In this document: positions 25,520-40,000 of the stretch, piece by piece
Layout of the letters: every line of letters starts with the position of its first letter
How positions within the stretch are numbered: the first letter of the stretch is position 1
Assembly (NCBI RefSeq): GCF_901933205.1
Contig: NC_044573.1
Coordinates: 52,137,493-52,201,492 of the forward strand
Length of the DNA stretch: 64,000 nucleotides
Direction: 5' to 3'
Source of the DNA: Camarhynchus parvulus
Taxonomy: Eukaryota > Chordata > Aves > Passeriformes > Thraupidae
Made by a program: the position numbers and the translations under genes
Notes under the pieces: model-generated
Database searches by the model: none
The model's input: only the letters and a program-made list of their open reading frames with translations
Told to the model about the DNA's origin: nothing

Positions 25520-27759
25520 TTCTCAAAAAAATTTTTCTCAAAAAAAATTTTTTTTCCAAATCAGTTATTTTTCAAAAACATGCAGATCTATATGGGACAC
25601 TTACATTCACACAAGCAAATTCCCTCCCAGCTATTTTACTGAGACAGAGAGTATGCAAACAAAGTAAACATATATTAAATACTCAATTAGTAGAGTGTCA
25701 TTTCAACTACTTAATAAACATCCAGCTGTAATGACACTTTTTCATAAAACTAAACAGATAAATAATCATCTAAAAGCGACAGGCAAAATTTCCCATGAAA
25801 TATATTTTGTTGTTGTTTGCAGAGATAGACTGATCCTCCTAAAGATTCCAGTCCCAAGATGAGCTCTAAGTAGACAGACCCTTCCCATTTCACAAAGAAA
25901 TCAGCAGTCATTTTCAGAACTAGGATATACACATGCATACCTAAAACCTAAACCTGACAGCTGAGGGATGATCTTGCACTATTCAGAGTGTCAAGGTCAC
26001 AGCTTTAGAAAGTGTCTACCAGTGGAGCTGACCAGCCTGGAGCATCAACCCTTGAACCATTAAACAACCACAGGAAAACCATTTCTTTGTTCATACGTAA
26101 AGCTTATGGGGAGAAGCAAGCATGACAAATCACCTCTCTGTTGTTACACAGCTTAAAAGAATCCCATTTGAGATTTTGCAGAAAAACACTGGCTTCTACT
26201 TAATATAACCTTGCAGCTGCACTCTAAGTCACCAGTCCTGTTTGCAATTGGGCAAATTATACAATGCCCCTAGATGGATTATATCACACTCAGCTTTTAA
26301 AAAAAAATCTTATGTGGGAAGAGCAGTAAATAAAATATTCCATTATAGCAATGCAAGTAGATGCATTTTGTTGGAGGTTTCACTCTGTCCATTCCATCTA
26401 AACAAGAATAGCACAGATTTGTCAAAATTTTGTTTTCATTTTGGTATAAATCAAATCCACAGAGCCATAATTTCATTCACCCTGAGGCAAAATGCAACAA
26501 TGAAGTAAGTGTACGTGCCAGCAACACCTAACAGTATTATGAAAGAAGTGAAGAAAAACTCAAGGATAACATTGAAAAAAATTTTCATCTTTAAAAGTTG
26601 GGAGTTGCTAGGGCCATTAATGAGTGGAAGGTACTTATCACCATTAAAACACCAATCTTTAGACACTTAGACACTGCTTATGTTTCACAGATCACACCAA
26701 ATGAAGTCTACATCAAACCAGAATGAACTGCTAGACAAAATTCAGGAAAAAAAAGAGAACTAGTTGTTCAAAGACCATGAATGCTTTAGCTAACACCATT
26801 AAGAATGCTACTGCCTGTCTTAAAATTGCCCTGTTCAGTCTGGCAAAGATTGAGATTAACACACCATTTTATGAATTAGACACACAAGCTGACTTTGTAA
26901 TATGAACTATGGGCAAAGTGACAAGAGTTACTTTGTTGTGTTTTGTTTCTTTTCTTTTTTAAACAGGAATTTGTTAAAACTTGAAAATTTTAATTCAGAT
27001 TCTGTACAACCTGTCTTTTGTTTAGACTTGATAAAATATCCAAGAGTACATTTGAATGTAAACAAGATTAACTAGAGCCTCCATCCATCTCAATTAGATA
27101 CAAATTAGTAACTTCCAAAATAAACTTATTGCTTTATAATGAGAAATGAAAGCGAGACAATGATTTTTCTATGCCTTCTGATAACAGCCTCATAAGGAAG
27201 CAAATTTGTAATTTGAAAATTCAACCCATTTAAACACAGAGCAAATGTTATTTTACGAGGTCATTTTAAAGATGATGCCGTAATTTCCATTTAACATCTG
27301 ACTACAGGTGCTGAGTCCACAACTGCTTTGACTATTTCCAATTTCATTTTAGACACTTAGCATGCTGAAGAAGAGATAAAGAAAGGAAGGATTGCCCCAA
27401 GTATTAAGATGACTTTTGGCTTTTATGTTGGCTCAAATGTAAAGCATATGAAAACATGTCCCATTGATAGTGCACTTAAATAATGTGTAAGCTTGAATTA
27501 CCCCTCTACAAAGAGGAATTTTACTGCTAACCCATAAATGCAAAGATATCATTACTTTCACTAACAGCTTCAAGTCACAGAGGACCCATTTCTACTTCTG
27601 CCTTTATGGTCCTCCGCTTTCTACTTAGCACCTTCACACAGGTATTGAAGGTCTGAACTGTTTTATCTTGTACTCAAAAGAGCGAGAATGTTGGTACACA
27701 ACACTAAGTTGTCTGTGGAACATTTGTGGTCCACACAGCCTTTCTATATTGTCTAATTA

Positions 27760-27815
27760 TTTTTGTTTGTTTGTTGGTTGGTTGATTGTGGGGTTTTTTA
27801 ACTCTATAAAAAACC
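27760..27815. repeat. G/T-rich tract and hairpin
   Basis: TTTTTGTTTGTTTGTTGGTTGG is the opposite-strand version of the A/C-rich tracts elsewhere in the window. It is followed by GGTTTTTTA-ACTCTA-TAAAAAACC, a 9-bp inverted repeat with a 6-base loop (27792-27815). Confidence 0.75.
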
Positions 27816-30800
27816 ACAAATTGTGCTTGTTCTACTCCTGAAAAAAGAAAGAATCACAGGTATTAATCAGCTTCTAAACCACTGTCTTACAGAGGATAGA
27901 TCTCTCACAAATAAAACTTGGCCTGAGATATTAAGTACAATCTGAAGGCCAACAATTTGCCCCTAAACAGGATGCTTTTCACTAAGCCACAAAGCTGTGA
28001 GCTTTTGAGTCAGTCTTGTGTTTTCTTTCAGTTCCTTTTTATACAAGGAATAGTGGTAAAAAAATTGTTTTAAAAGCTCAGCATTCAGGACCTTCAAAAC
28101 CTCTGGTTTAATTATCAACTTCATGTTTAGGAATCAAATTTAATTAATCCTAAATGTGTTAGAAACTCTACCCAAGAACTGACTGCATAGTTTAATGCTG
28201 CTAACAATGTTATTATCTATTTAAGATTATAGACAAGAAATTTTGAGAAACTGCAATTTTGGACAAGCAAATGTGTGAGTTATAGTAAACGTGATCTCTT
28301 CCCAATAGAAACCAGGTTTGATAATCTAAATTTATTACATGCTATTGAAACTTTTAATAATTTTTTCACATTTTTCTAACACAATACAAGACCACTAAAA
28401 TCCAAAGCATTCGGAGAGCTTTTTTTATTCCTAATTTCATTATGATTTTTGAAAGAGGTAATTGAAAATATGACACCAATCTGTTTTGCAAGAGCAGAAG
28501 TCCTTAATCTAGAATACCACACAACAGTCATTACTGAAATCTTATTTCTGTACATACAGTACATAATTGCTAGAGAAGCAAGGGACAAACATCTACAAAA
28601 AAATAAAAAAGGTAAGTAACTAGGGCAATTAGTTCCTAGAGTTCCTCACCAAATTTAGAAAGATTTTATTATGGATATACTGTAGTGAGTCACAGTGACT
28701 CATTTTTTTAAAATCTCTGATCATCCATCCATTTTACTGGGGAGGGGCATATGCTGTAAAGATAGAGGTCTTCTCCAGCATTCATTTTCACATATGCTAT
28801 GGATATGTGCTTGCAGATGGACTGCCACAGCAATAGAGAGCAGAGAATACTCCATGCCAATGTTTGATTACTGCCCTATTTGCTACACCTGAAGGGCCAC
28901 ATTCCTGTATCTGGCATGAGCATTTCTGCAATTACAAGTGAAGTTCACATCTTTGCAGGGTGCACAGGATAAGATGCATTATAACTCCATTGAGCATACG
29001 GAATAGCTGGCCTTTCCCTCCCCAGATAAATCATACTACATTTCTAATGCTGTTGAAAGTCATTGAAATAGTTCCACGTTCCAAGCAGTGGCAGCACGAG
29101 ACCTAACTGTTCCCAGGACAGAATAACACAGGACATCAGGCTGTTGCCTACAACAGCAGAGTACAGCACTCAGTCTATCCAAAGGCTTCTTCCAATCCTA
29201 AGCTTTTAGGAAAGTACTCAACTTTTTAATGAACATATAAAAGTAGAAAAAGCACTGACAAAAGGGGTTGGACAATCTACCTGGAATCACTGAGCATCAC
29301 CTATTTGCTTTATCAAGTAGTCCTGTTATGCAACTCCCTAATAAATACATTGGTCTTTAGTCATGGTTACAAGTAAGGATCAATATGTGCCTACAGTAGG
29401 TGCAACACACTGGCACACATTACAGTTTATTAACGGTCACAGAGCTGAAAAAATCTGTAAGTATATCTATTAAAGAAAAGAGATGGGTGTGGAGTGGGGA
29501 GTAGAAATAGAACACTGAATTACAAGAACCAGAGGAAACACCTTTACGTGCAGTAAAGGCATTTCAGTGCCTCTCCCTCCATTGTACAGAGAGATACAGC
29601 TACACACATATACACATATGTGTATATACATCACATACATATAACATGGGTATGTGCATGAATACACATCCCTATCAATCCTTGAGGAACCTGTGCCAGC
29701 TTTGTACATTGACTAGCTAACTAACTGAAGTTACTTAAGTGAAGTGGATTTTTGTAACTAAAATATAATTTGGAGGTTGGAACAGGCACCCAGAATAAGC
29801 ACTAGAGTTGCAGATAATGAGCTATTGCTTCTCACTATACTTTACCTATAACCAATATTTAGTTCTAAATGGTTCTGCAAATGTTTAGTTCAATTAAATA
29901 TTTAACTGTCTTTTAAATGTTAGTATTTTTTAACATGAAGGTTATCTAAGTTTTCTCTCTCCTAATTTCTCACACTGCAGATTGTTTGCAATTGTTCTTA
30001 CTTTCACCTTCCCTTATGACCTTTATTTTGTGCCATTACAATAATGTCAGGATAATTCTCTCAATTCAAACTAATTCAATCACACAAAGAGCATCAAGCA
30101 AGTATTTCTCCTCCAAATAATACCAGACAAAAAAGCAGCAGATGTGGTAGACAGCAAGTTGGCATCACCCTTTTTTCCTATCCTCCTTGTGTTCTCTTGC
30201 ATTCTCTAATGATACACTCCCTATCTCTCCCCCACCTGCAGAGCTCTGACTTTTTGTTTCCAGTGACATTACAACCGGATGAAGTGCCTCATTTGCATAT
30301 GGAGCTGTCACCTTCCTAGGTATGATACCCATCAAGGAATTGTTATTACTGAGAAGAAACTACTACTATTAATAACAAACATTGTGCTGCAGCTGAAGAA
30401 TGGCAAATCTGGAATGGCATTTACATTTCTTGAGAAAAACTGCCAACTCACAGTAGGGGCTGCAGGTTACAGAGGGCATAAATGAATGGCAAAGAAGTTC
30501 TGGGAGATAAAAAACACCAAAGTTCCAAATTCTTCATGTTTCTCTAAACAATAAAAGTGAGCTCTCCTCTTAGAAGGGCTGGAGCAGCCTCCCTATATCT
30601 GAGGGACAGATGTCGTGTAATATTCCCTATCCGTGCATTGGGATAAGCTTTGGTCAGTGGTGCCCTGTGCTGAGGGTACAGCAGCTGCTCACAGCCTCTG
30701 GGGTTCAGCTGCTGTCACTGGCACAGCTTTCTACTGCCACTAGTACATCCTTTATCCCAGGATCCTACATGTTCATTGAAAGAGGTGTATTATCCTGCAG

Positions 30801-31487
30801 CTGCTGTCATCTTGCTTGTTCTGGTCTTTGAAAAGGAGTTTCAATTCTTTTTTTTTTTTAAGCTTACAATCTGATTTCATGGTATAACATTGTCAATAAG
30901 CTAAGCATGTTACCTGGGGACTTAGCTTTGTGCTAAATGAAATCAGAGGTAAGGCTGGACCAGCAAGAAAGTGCTGACCTTAATGGAGATGAAAGGTCCA
31001 GGTCCAGCCCTGTACCTTCTGACCACAGACTTCTCTGTGGCTTTCATGTGAAACCCTACTCCAAATCCCTAACTCAAACACCACAGGTAAAGCTCTGAAG
31101 TTAAGTACAATGCAGGGATACATTAGAAGCTCTGTGCCATTTTGTTGGAAGCACTTGCTCTCACTTTTTCCCCCTTTCTCCTTGGTGTTTGTTTTCATAA
31201 TGCTCAGGGCACACACCAGGCTGACAAAGACTGGGATCACCTGTGTAGCTGCAGAAGGAGAAGGGACCAGGTAGGAGCAGTGCAGCTCACCAGGAACAGC
31301 CCTCTGAGTACCTGCAGGGGAGGCTTTCCATTCATTTCCATCCATTCCCCCAGTGCCCCCTTACTCTGGGTGTCAGTGGCTGGTAGCCTCTGCAAGTAAC
31401 AGTGTGGTTCTTGCTCACCCACTGGGAAGAATGTTGATGCTCCCCAGCAAGTTTTGTTAATTTGCTTTGCAGATGAATGACAAACAC

Positions 31488-31585
31488 ACCTATTTTTAAA
31501 AGGTATCTTGAGGTTGGCATCCAACCCACCACATATACCTATTTTTGAAAGGTATCATATGGTTGGCATGAAATCCCTAATGGAT
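31488..31585. repeat. Imperfect 49-bp tandem duplication
   Basis: ACCTATTTTTAAAAGGTATC with the downstream GGTTGGCAT recurs 49 bp later as ACCTATTTTTGAAAGGTATC with GGTTGGCAT. The copies differ at several positions, so the duplication is older than the one near 24000. Confidence 0.8.
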
Positions 31586-34500
31586 GCCAGTCTGATCTTT
31601 AAAAGCTTGAGGAAACAATTTTGGCAAATAGACAATGGCAAAAAAAAATTCTTTTGAGAGCTGTTTTGAGGAAGGAATGCCTTTAGTGTAAGATGTTGTC
31701 TTAAAAATACCTAGACTGTCAACATCTCACTGAATACATTTAGGGGCCTTGATAGTAAACTGCCAAGATGAGGACTCAGAAAGGCTCTAAAGCTTTACAG
31801 GTCTCCTTAAGTGATACACTTCATTTTAAGAAATACACCCTCCTCAGTGTCTATTAGTCCCAAGGATTTGCCACATAACCATTTTATTTGTTCACAGAAC
31901 ACAGAATGTGTTACGGTATCGCCTACTTCAGAGGAAAACATGCCCAGGACTCCTCACAGGTACCAAACAAGAAGTATCATGCTCCTATGAATAAAGTGGC
32001 TCACAGTTCTAAAGGAATTACTCTTTTCACTTTGGACTCACCACATTTAATTGTGACTTCAGAGAACCACAGTTTTGTGGGACATAAAAAAAAAAAAAAA
32101 ACAACCCCACACCAACAGAAATGTGCTGTATCCAAAGTATCTCCCATACATACGTTTGGGGAACAGAAGATTTGACCGGTCAGAACAGGAAGTTGGATGT
32201 GAGAAAAATAACAGATGATATGAGTCTAACATGGATGAGAAGATGTTGGTATCTAGCTACTGGTTCTTAGTTGAGTAAGTTTGTTAACTATTCCTTCAAG
32301 GGCTATTAAAGAAAATAGCTGGTGATACTCTGAAGGAAAATAATTAAGGCATGAAAAATTAAGACTTAGTCACCTATATGCACAAGATAGCTGCACACTA
32401 TTATGTCCTTGAAAGGGAAACTGGTGGAGGTCTGCTCTTCTCCCATCTTGCACACAACAGTGTGACAGCGAGAAGATCTATGATGTGCTTTTGACTCCTT
32501 TCCCTTCACAGGGATTCTCAAGTCCCAAAAGCTCTTTCACAGAAAAGACAGCTGTTTCCACAGAAAAACAGTTTTAAAGTTAAGCCACACTCAGTTCCAT
32601 TGAGGCAAATTCCTTTACAGCACGCACATTCCTACCGCTGTCTCTTGTCAATGGTCATCCTGTACTTGGGCTGTAAGATATGTCTATTTAATTGCCCATA
32701 TATACTCCCTTTAAATGCAAGGGCAAGTCCAAGTTAAATAAAAATAAATCAAAACTGAATATTGGGAAGGATGAGCAAAGGATAAAATAGTACTTTCACT
32801 GCCTTCCTCTGTAAGAAAGAGATTTCCCTTTGTTGTAGCTTCCAAACAGATAAAACATTGTAATAAATAAAGCAGAGACAACTGTTCTAGCTCAAGATGA
32901 ACAACCACTTTGCTATAAGATCAAAAGACCAAGAACAATATAGTTCCCCCTCTTTCTAGCAAATCACTGATGAGCACCATTAGGAAAGGTTCATTCCAGT
33001 TAAAATAAGACACATGGAATAACTATGCTGAGCTGGAAGTTCCTTGGGTTTGAGCATTTATGGTGGAGCATTTTCCCACAAGAAAAAAAAAAAAGTAGTA
33101 GATTTAAAATCTCTGGTATTTAGTGTACACTAAATTAAAAGTACATGAGCCTAATGCTCATTTAACTAACATCTGACAAAATTACATTACAGATGGTATA
33201 AATCAGGACCATTTCAAAAACCTAAACATTTACATTCACTTTTGGACTGAGTATGAGAAGCTCATTGTAAATGAACCTTAAGAACAAAAATAACACTCAC
33301 TGACATCCACCAGTGCCTCATCAGTGCTATATGAATTCAGAGTCCATACACATCTTTGTTAGAAGTTTTGAGGGAAGAAAAAATCCAACCAAAACACCCC
33401 AAGCATAAAGCAGATTTAAAATACTTACTATCTTTTTTTTTTACCTGGCTAAAAATAGAGAAAAATATTAGATGCAGAGATATAGAAACCTTGTAAGAGA
33501 ATCTATGGCTTTTCTTGTCTCTCTTCCTTTTAAAAATACCCAAATACCCACCCCTAACCCCCTAACCCCCCCCCAAAAAATAAAGAGGAAACAGGTTAAC
33601 AATAAATACTACTGAAAACAATTCCAACTCAGAATCAACTAGCTCTACTCAACTTTCTAGCAGCATCTACTTAGGAATTCCTGCACTATCTTCCCACCTT
33701 GTAAATGGTTTCTGATCAGGAATATCCCCAGGGCAATGTATTGCTGCAAAAAGCCAGTGAAGTGACTATGACAGACAAACTCTCCCTTATACTCAATCTT
33801 CCCAATTCAGTGGCTAAAAATTCCTGATCAAGTGTTCATATAATAGTGAAATATAATTGTATAACTTTACATGCATATATTAACCAAAAAGAAATTATTC
33901 AAGAAAAAAAAAAAACCTCTACTAGGAAATTTGAAAAGAAAACTCTTAAAAATGAAATATAAATTCAGTTATATAAAACTGTGCTAGTTAACAAGAGGAA
34001 GGAGGTAACACAAGTTCTTCACTTTCTGGAGTCTATTCTGAGAAATGCCAGAAAAATAATGGTGTCTCACGAGCACACACAGAGGATCTGCCCCTATCAA
34101 ATACACTAAGTCTGTCTATCTCAAATATACCAAGGTGACAGATCATTTTTTGCTCATCAGATATTCAAACTCATACAGCACAACAGTTAAGTAACATTAG
34201 TCCAGGTTTCTGAACATCATCATTAGCATTTGTGGTGGACATTCTATAATTAGAAGCTGATCAATCAAAATCATGATCTCTTCATGATTTTACAGGTTAG
34301 ACTACAATTTAGCTTGAAGTTGCTTAGATGAAATCACTGTAAAGGTCCAACAAACAAGCCTTAGATAGAACCTGACTGCAGCACAAAATTCATGCAAGCT
34401 CTCTCCAAGGAGATGAACTTCACTCCTTAAGAGATACAGTAAAAACTTGATTTTTGTCAGCAATGTAAACAAAAAAAACCTTAAAATTCACAAGGAGTGT

Positions 34501-36570
34501 CAGAGAGTGTTGTCCAAGCATGATTATTTCTCCAAGAGCTACATACTTCAGCTCTAGTTATTTTTTCAAACACAAGGAACTAAAAATAAACCAAACTTCA
34601 GCAGAAGCACAGATCAGCTCTCCAAATCTATTATGATCTCCCAGGTGATAATAGCTGTGCACTAATGTAATTAAGCTGAGTTATAAGGTGGATTTGAGAC
34701 AGATGGTATAGCTGGGCACCTCACTGCTGGAGTGGGACTACTTTGCTATCTGAAATACCCAACTATTGTTATCCCAATCATCAAGCCCACCCATATGAGC
34801 TCTGAGTTAGCTACACACTATTATAGAACATTTCTGTCCACCTGAGGAATACTGGTGATCTTAAATTAGCCACAGATACTGCGAAAAGAAAGCAATTATA
34901 TACATTTTTATTGGACTGCCTGGACTGTCTTTGTGTGACTCATGGAGACCGTGCATCCCTAATCCTTTTGTGAGACCGAGGAAATTCCACCATGTTATTT
35001 TGCAAAGGTAGGACACCTCCTTTGACTTCCAGCACAAGGCCACCACCTGAACCCCATCTGCTGGCTGCCCCAGTGAGGTCACTCATACAATGTTCAGCTA
35101 GTGGTGTTGAGGACAACTAAACAGTTGTGTTTATCAGCTATTGAAGGGACTGCATAATTGCTGAAATGGACATGGAAAACAAAGTGGAAAATGAAATAGT
35201 GTCTACTTCCAAGAAGGACAATGTGAGGGAGGGAGCAGTCAGTAAAACAGGGAATGCAGAAAGGGCAGAAAAGTCACTCAGCACCTTCACCTCTCAGGAC
35301 AGAAAAGTATAAAGAGGAGAACTAAATTAACAACACAATAACTAAAAATCCCAATAGTTACATGCAAGACATTCAGTTTAGCATATTAGAATAAACAGGA
35401 CAACAGATACCTACCAAGAATTATTTTGTTAATATATACACACATATATTACCCCCATGGTGGCTCTGATTCAGGCTTGAGACACACTGGCCCACCTAAT
35501 TTGCAGTAATATGATACAAACTTCTGACAATGTGAATACCAGATAAAGAAATGCCATACTCTAAGAAATGCCAAATAGCAGATTTTTGAAATGCTATCCT
35601 TGCTTTGGCTGGCCTGCAATTCTGCACAAACTGTTTTCAGAGCCAACCTCTCTTAGGAAGTTTTATCTACATTTGCTATTTCTCTGTGAAATAAAAACTG
35701 TATCATGATGCAGTTGGCCAAGTGACCAATAATATCCCTTGCCTGAGTTTCCAGAGAACACAAGGGAGCTATAAATACAGGGTTAAATTAGTTACTTGGA
35801 CAGGCAAAGTGGACAGCCCCAGAAAACACAAATCACTGCTATTGTTCTTTACCACTGTGGCACACAGAAGTCTCAACTAAAATTGACCCCCAATGTTTTG
35901 GAACTGTACGTGTTACGATGAAGCCTTTGGAGTTTTTAGGCTTGAAGACAAAGCAAAAAGCAGGCTAGAGAAGCTCTGCAGGGAAGGTTTGCTCTACAGA
36001 ACTGCAAAATTACTATTAGCCGCAAGAGGGGTGAACTATAGGTTGGGACCATAATTCCTGGGCTACGAGGGTCACCAGAGTGCTGGCAGGAAGGGTGATA
36101 GGTAACACATATCTAAGGACACTATCACACCTCATCTAATGCAAATATTAACAAATGTATTGATTACCAGTGGTTCAGAAAGCAGTTTTCAAGGAACTGA
36201 GGTAAAACTGACTTGCAGAGACCAAAGAGCAGCAATATTCAACCTTTAACAACCCAACCAGTATAGGAACCACGGACAAGAGATGGAAGTTGTCTGATCT
36301 GGATCCAAGAGCCTGAGCCAGCTAGCTTATATGCATTGCATCACTTGAAAGTAATTTTTATAGTCTAGTATATCCTTTGCTTCACCCAAAAAAAAAGAGA
36401 GAGGAAAAGCAGTAAGTACAAACATTTCTGTTCTTTTTTTCTTTCCCTCAGCAAAATCCTTAAGAAAATTTCACCAGGCAAAATGAGCAGATGTTTTCTA
36501 TCTCAAGTCACTTGCATGTCAACCAGCATATGGAATATTTAATGTTTAAAATACACTGTCAGGGTCATAA

Positions 36571-37014
36571 TTAGTGGCATGGGGTCCAGTGTTGGATGCT
36601 TGTCACTAGTGGCGTCCCCCAAGGTTCAATATTGGGCCCAGTGTTGTTTAACTTGTTCATAAGTGACTTGGATGAAGGGACAAATGCCTCTTTGGAGATT
36701 TCACTGACACTCAAAGCTGGGAGGAGTGGCTGATAGCCCAGAGGGCTGTGCAGCCCTTCAGAAGAGCTGGAGAGGGAGCAGAGAGGAACTGTCTGAAGTT
36801 CAGCAAAGGCAAATGCAGGGTCCTGCCCCTGGGGAAGAACAACCCAAGGTACCAGCACAGGGTGGAGACTGACCTGCTGGGAAGCAGCTCTGCGGAGAAG
36901 GACCTGGGGCTCCTGGGGGACAACAAGCTGTCCATGAGCCAGCAGTGGGTCCTGGTGGCCAAGAAGGCCAGTGGCATCCTGGGGGCTTTAGGAAGAGCAT
37001 TTCCAGCAGGTCTC
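36571..37014 (+). mobile_element. CR1 LINE fragment, broken reverse-transcriptase region
   Basis: This 444-bp fragment comes from the coding part of a CR1 retrotransposon. From 36611 one frame reads [16 protein letters not shown] and then ISDLDEG, the reverse-transcriptase motif around GxPQGS. After that the region that should hold the catalytic Asp-Asp box is damaged and carries an in-frame stop. The downstream part (from about 36748) reads in a different frame and includes NNPRYQHRVETDLLGSSSAE and KDLGLLGDNKLSMSQQWVLV, the typical CR1 thumb/connection sequence. It is a dead 5'- and 3'-truncated copy lying antisense to TULP4. Confidence 0.92.
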
Positions 37015-40000
37015 TGACTGTCACAGTCCAATGAATTCAAATTCAAAAGCAGAAAACACTAACCCCTTATCTACAGCGTTACTTCAGACAGGGCTGGAGA
37101 AAACACTTGCCTTCATTCTATGCATAATTTCCATTTCTTTATGATTTACAGATTTTAAAGTAAGTTTTATCCTTCTTAAAAGAGTTTTAAAGCATGGAAA
37201 GCAATCCAAGTTTTGAGATATTGTATTAGAGGTAAATAATAAAATAAAAGAATGCATACTGGCAAAGTAGTCATGCAAAGGGTCAACAAGTACTGGAATG
37301 ACATGAAAAAACAAGGAGAGCACAATATTTTTAAATGTTACTGTAAGAAATAGAATGATATTCAGGAAACTCTGCTTTAGGTTAAATATCAAGTAAAGCT
37401 TTCAGCAGTGAATGGAATAGTTGAAGGGTCTTCTAAAAGAAAAGGTGGAATGAAGCCAACCTTTGGAATCACTTCATACAAATTTTCCCATATTGTAAAA
37501 AAGGTATATTGCAGGGAATTTTTTTAAACCGATGTGGTTATTGAAGTTCAGTGGTTCTCTTATTAAAACACTGTTTTCTTATTCATTAACTGAGAGTTAA
37601 GAAAAAATAATTGTGGTTTATTGATGAACATAAATTACTTTAATTTTCTAATGTTTTTACAGAACACTATGACTTTAAAGTTTATTTCAGTACTGAAGTG
37701 TTGCACATACATAGACTAAAGACTATTTCAGGATAAATATGTGATAAAGTCCTATTCTATATAGCATATAGAACAGTCCTATTCAATGCAGGAGGGTAAA
37801 GAAGAATGATCTGTGTCTTTCTGTAACTACGATTAAATCACATTTTTGTGTCTGTCTGTTGTCTGGGGGTATAGGGAATGGCTGTCTAGATGGTCCGAGA
37901 GCTATTTTCATGTCTGCAAGCAATCAGTCATTCCAGTAGGTTTTGCTCTGTGTGTGCTCTTGTTACACTTTGAAATGTTAAGTCTGCCTACATTTCCAGA
38001 GCACAGCATTTCCTACAGAGCAATGGAGTGAAACAGCCCAGGAAACATGAACTTTCTCAGAAACTTTAATAATTAGAGCAGTGACACCACTAGCATGATG
38101 ATCAAACAGCTCTACTTGGAAATTGTTTGTTCCTAACAAGCAGCTAGTGGTCTTGGGAGGGAGACTAACTGTATGGGTGGTTTTGAGTGCATCATATCAT
38201 AAGAGAGGAATCAGGTGGTCTCCCTCTCTCCAAAAGTAGAAGGATGAAGTGCTAGAGCCACAGATCAAAAGCATGGGATCAATACTGGGACCCTTGATCA
38301 AACAGAGAGTGGTTTTCACCAAGTTCTTTATGCAGTACCAAAGAGTACTCTGTGCTGGACTCAAGGATGCTACAGGGACCATCAGGTACCTCCATGTTTA
38401 GATGCAGGAGGGAAGGAATCCCAGAAAGCTGACTCGTGACCAAGCTCAGCTAGCACAGGCCAGGAGAGGAAGCTGAGCTGAGAAGGCTCCAGCTAAGCAT
38501 CCCCAAAGAGTGGAGCAGAGATCCCACAGCCACAGCTCTCACCTACTAGCTTCCTCCATCATCCACTATCCCAGAGTGCTCACACCCAGGCACTGCTTGG
38601 TATGAGCCATGGCAGGGCATCCTGCCTGGCCTGCAGCCACACTCCCAACCATCCTGACACTGCACAAATCACCGAATAGCAAACTCAGTATCAGAAGAAT
38701 GATATTGCTCCTAACGTGGAATTTGCCAAAGCTGACACCTCTGTTGAGCAGGACAGAGCACGATTCAGGGAGCCCTGGGCAGAGTCTCCCTGCAGAGTGA
38801 GGGAGTGCAGAAAAGGCAGCTACTGAGAAACCTTCAGTGCCCAGCTTCACATGATCTTGAAATATTCCATTTATCAGTACTAAAAATAAAACCATGTGAT
38901 GTGGACTCATGCACTGGAGAGTCTGCAGTTAATGCCATGAAAGCCCAGTAGCTGAGACACTGTACCCATAAGCCAGTCATCTAGAGTTAATAATCTTATT
39001 TGCATTTATGACCCAGTTAGTTAATGCTATTTTAACAGAAATCATGCCAGCCTTCTTAATCTTTCCAAAATTCTGTTATTGTTACTGCAAAGGCATATGC
39101 ACCATTTATCAGGCATTGATTTCCCCAAACTCTCAAGTAGGGAGGGCTTTTTTCCATACCATTTCACTGATTCCAATCAGCAAGTTTGCATTATGCTTGC
39201 CATTTGAAGGCCAAATATCAGCATTTTCCATTAACATTTTGGAATTACCTTATCTTCTGGCAATTAAGCAGAAATTAGTTTCCTTTTTTTTTTTTTTGCA
39301 TATATAGCTTTCCTTTCTCAGGAGGATTTGATTAGCAAGGTATTTTCAAATATCTAACTCATACCTTTGAAATCTGTATACAACATCAATAATGATTTTG
39401 AATTATCCTAAAATATCATGTCACCTACAAAGAAGCACAAACCAAGAGAATAACTACACCAGCTCTCAGGTGGATGTAAGGCCACAGGTATTGCTCCTGG
39501 GGAGGTCACTATCAGGTGAAATGGCAGGACTTCATGACCTGACTGGCTGATGTCTTGCCAGCGTCAAATTCACATACAGACAAATAGAATTTAATCCAAC
39601 CAAAATCTTGACAAAAATAATGAACTGCTCATCACTATGTACTTACATACACATCCACATACAGGCATATCCATGAAAACCATGAGCACTGGAACTGCCC
39701 CAGCAAGATGTGCTTTTGCAGGCAAACAAAACCAATAATTTTCTTAAATTTGATTATTTCCTTTAACCATTTAACTGAAGACTTCAGGCAAAGACAACAG
39801 TTCCTTACATCATTGCCTTCCAGTCACTAAGTGAAATGAACTCCAGAACACAAGTGCAGAAAGCTCTCATGCTTTAGGGCCTTTTTAAGAGACAAAGATC
39901 TTCTACTCACACATGTAATGCACATATGACCAAAAAAAGCAACTTAACACCTTATAGCCAAATTTAAAACCACATCAGCTCCTGACCTGATTACATTTCT

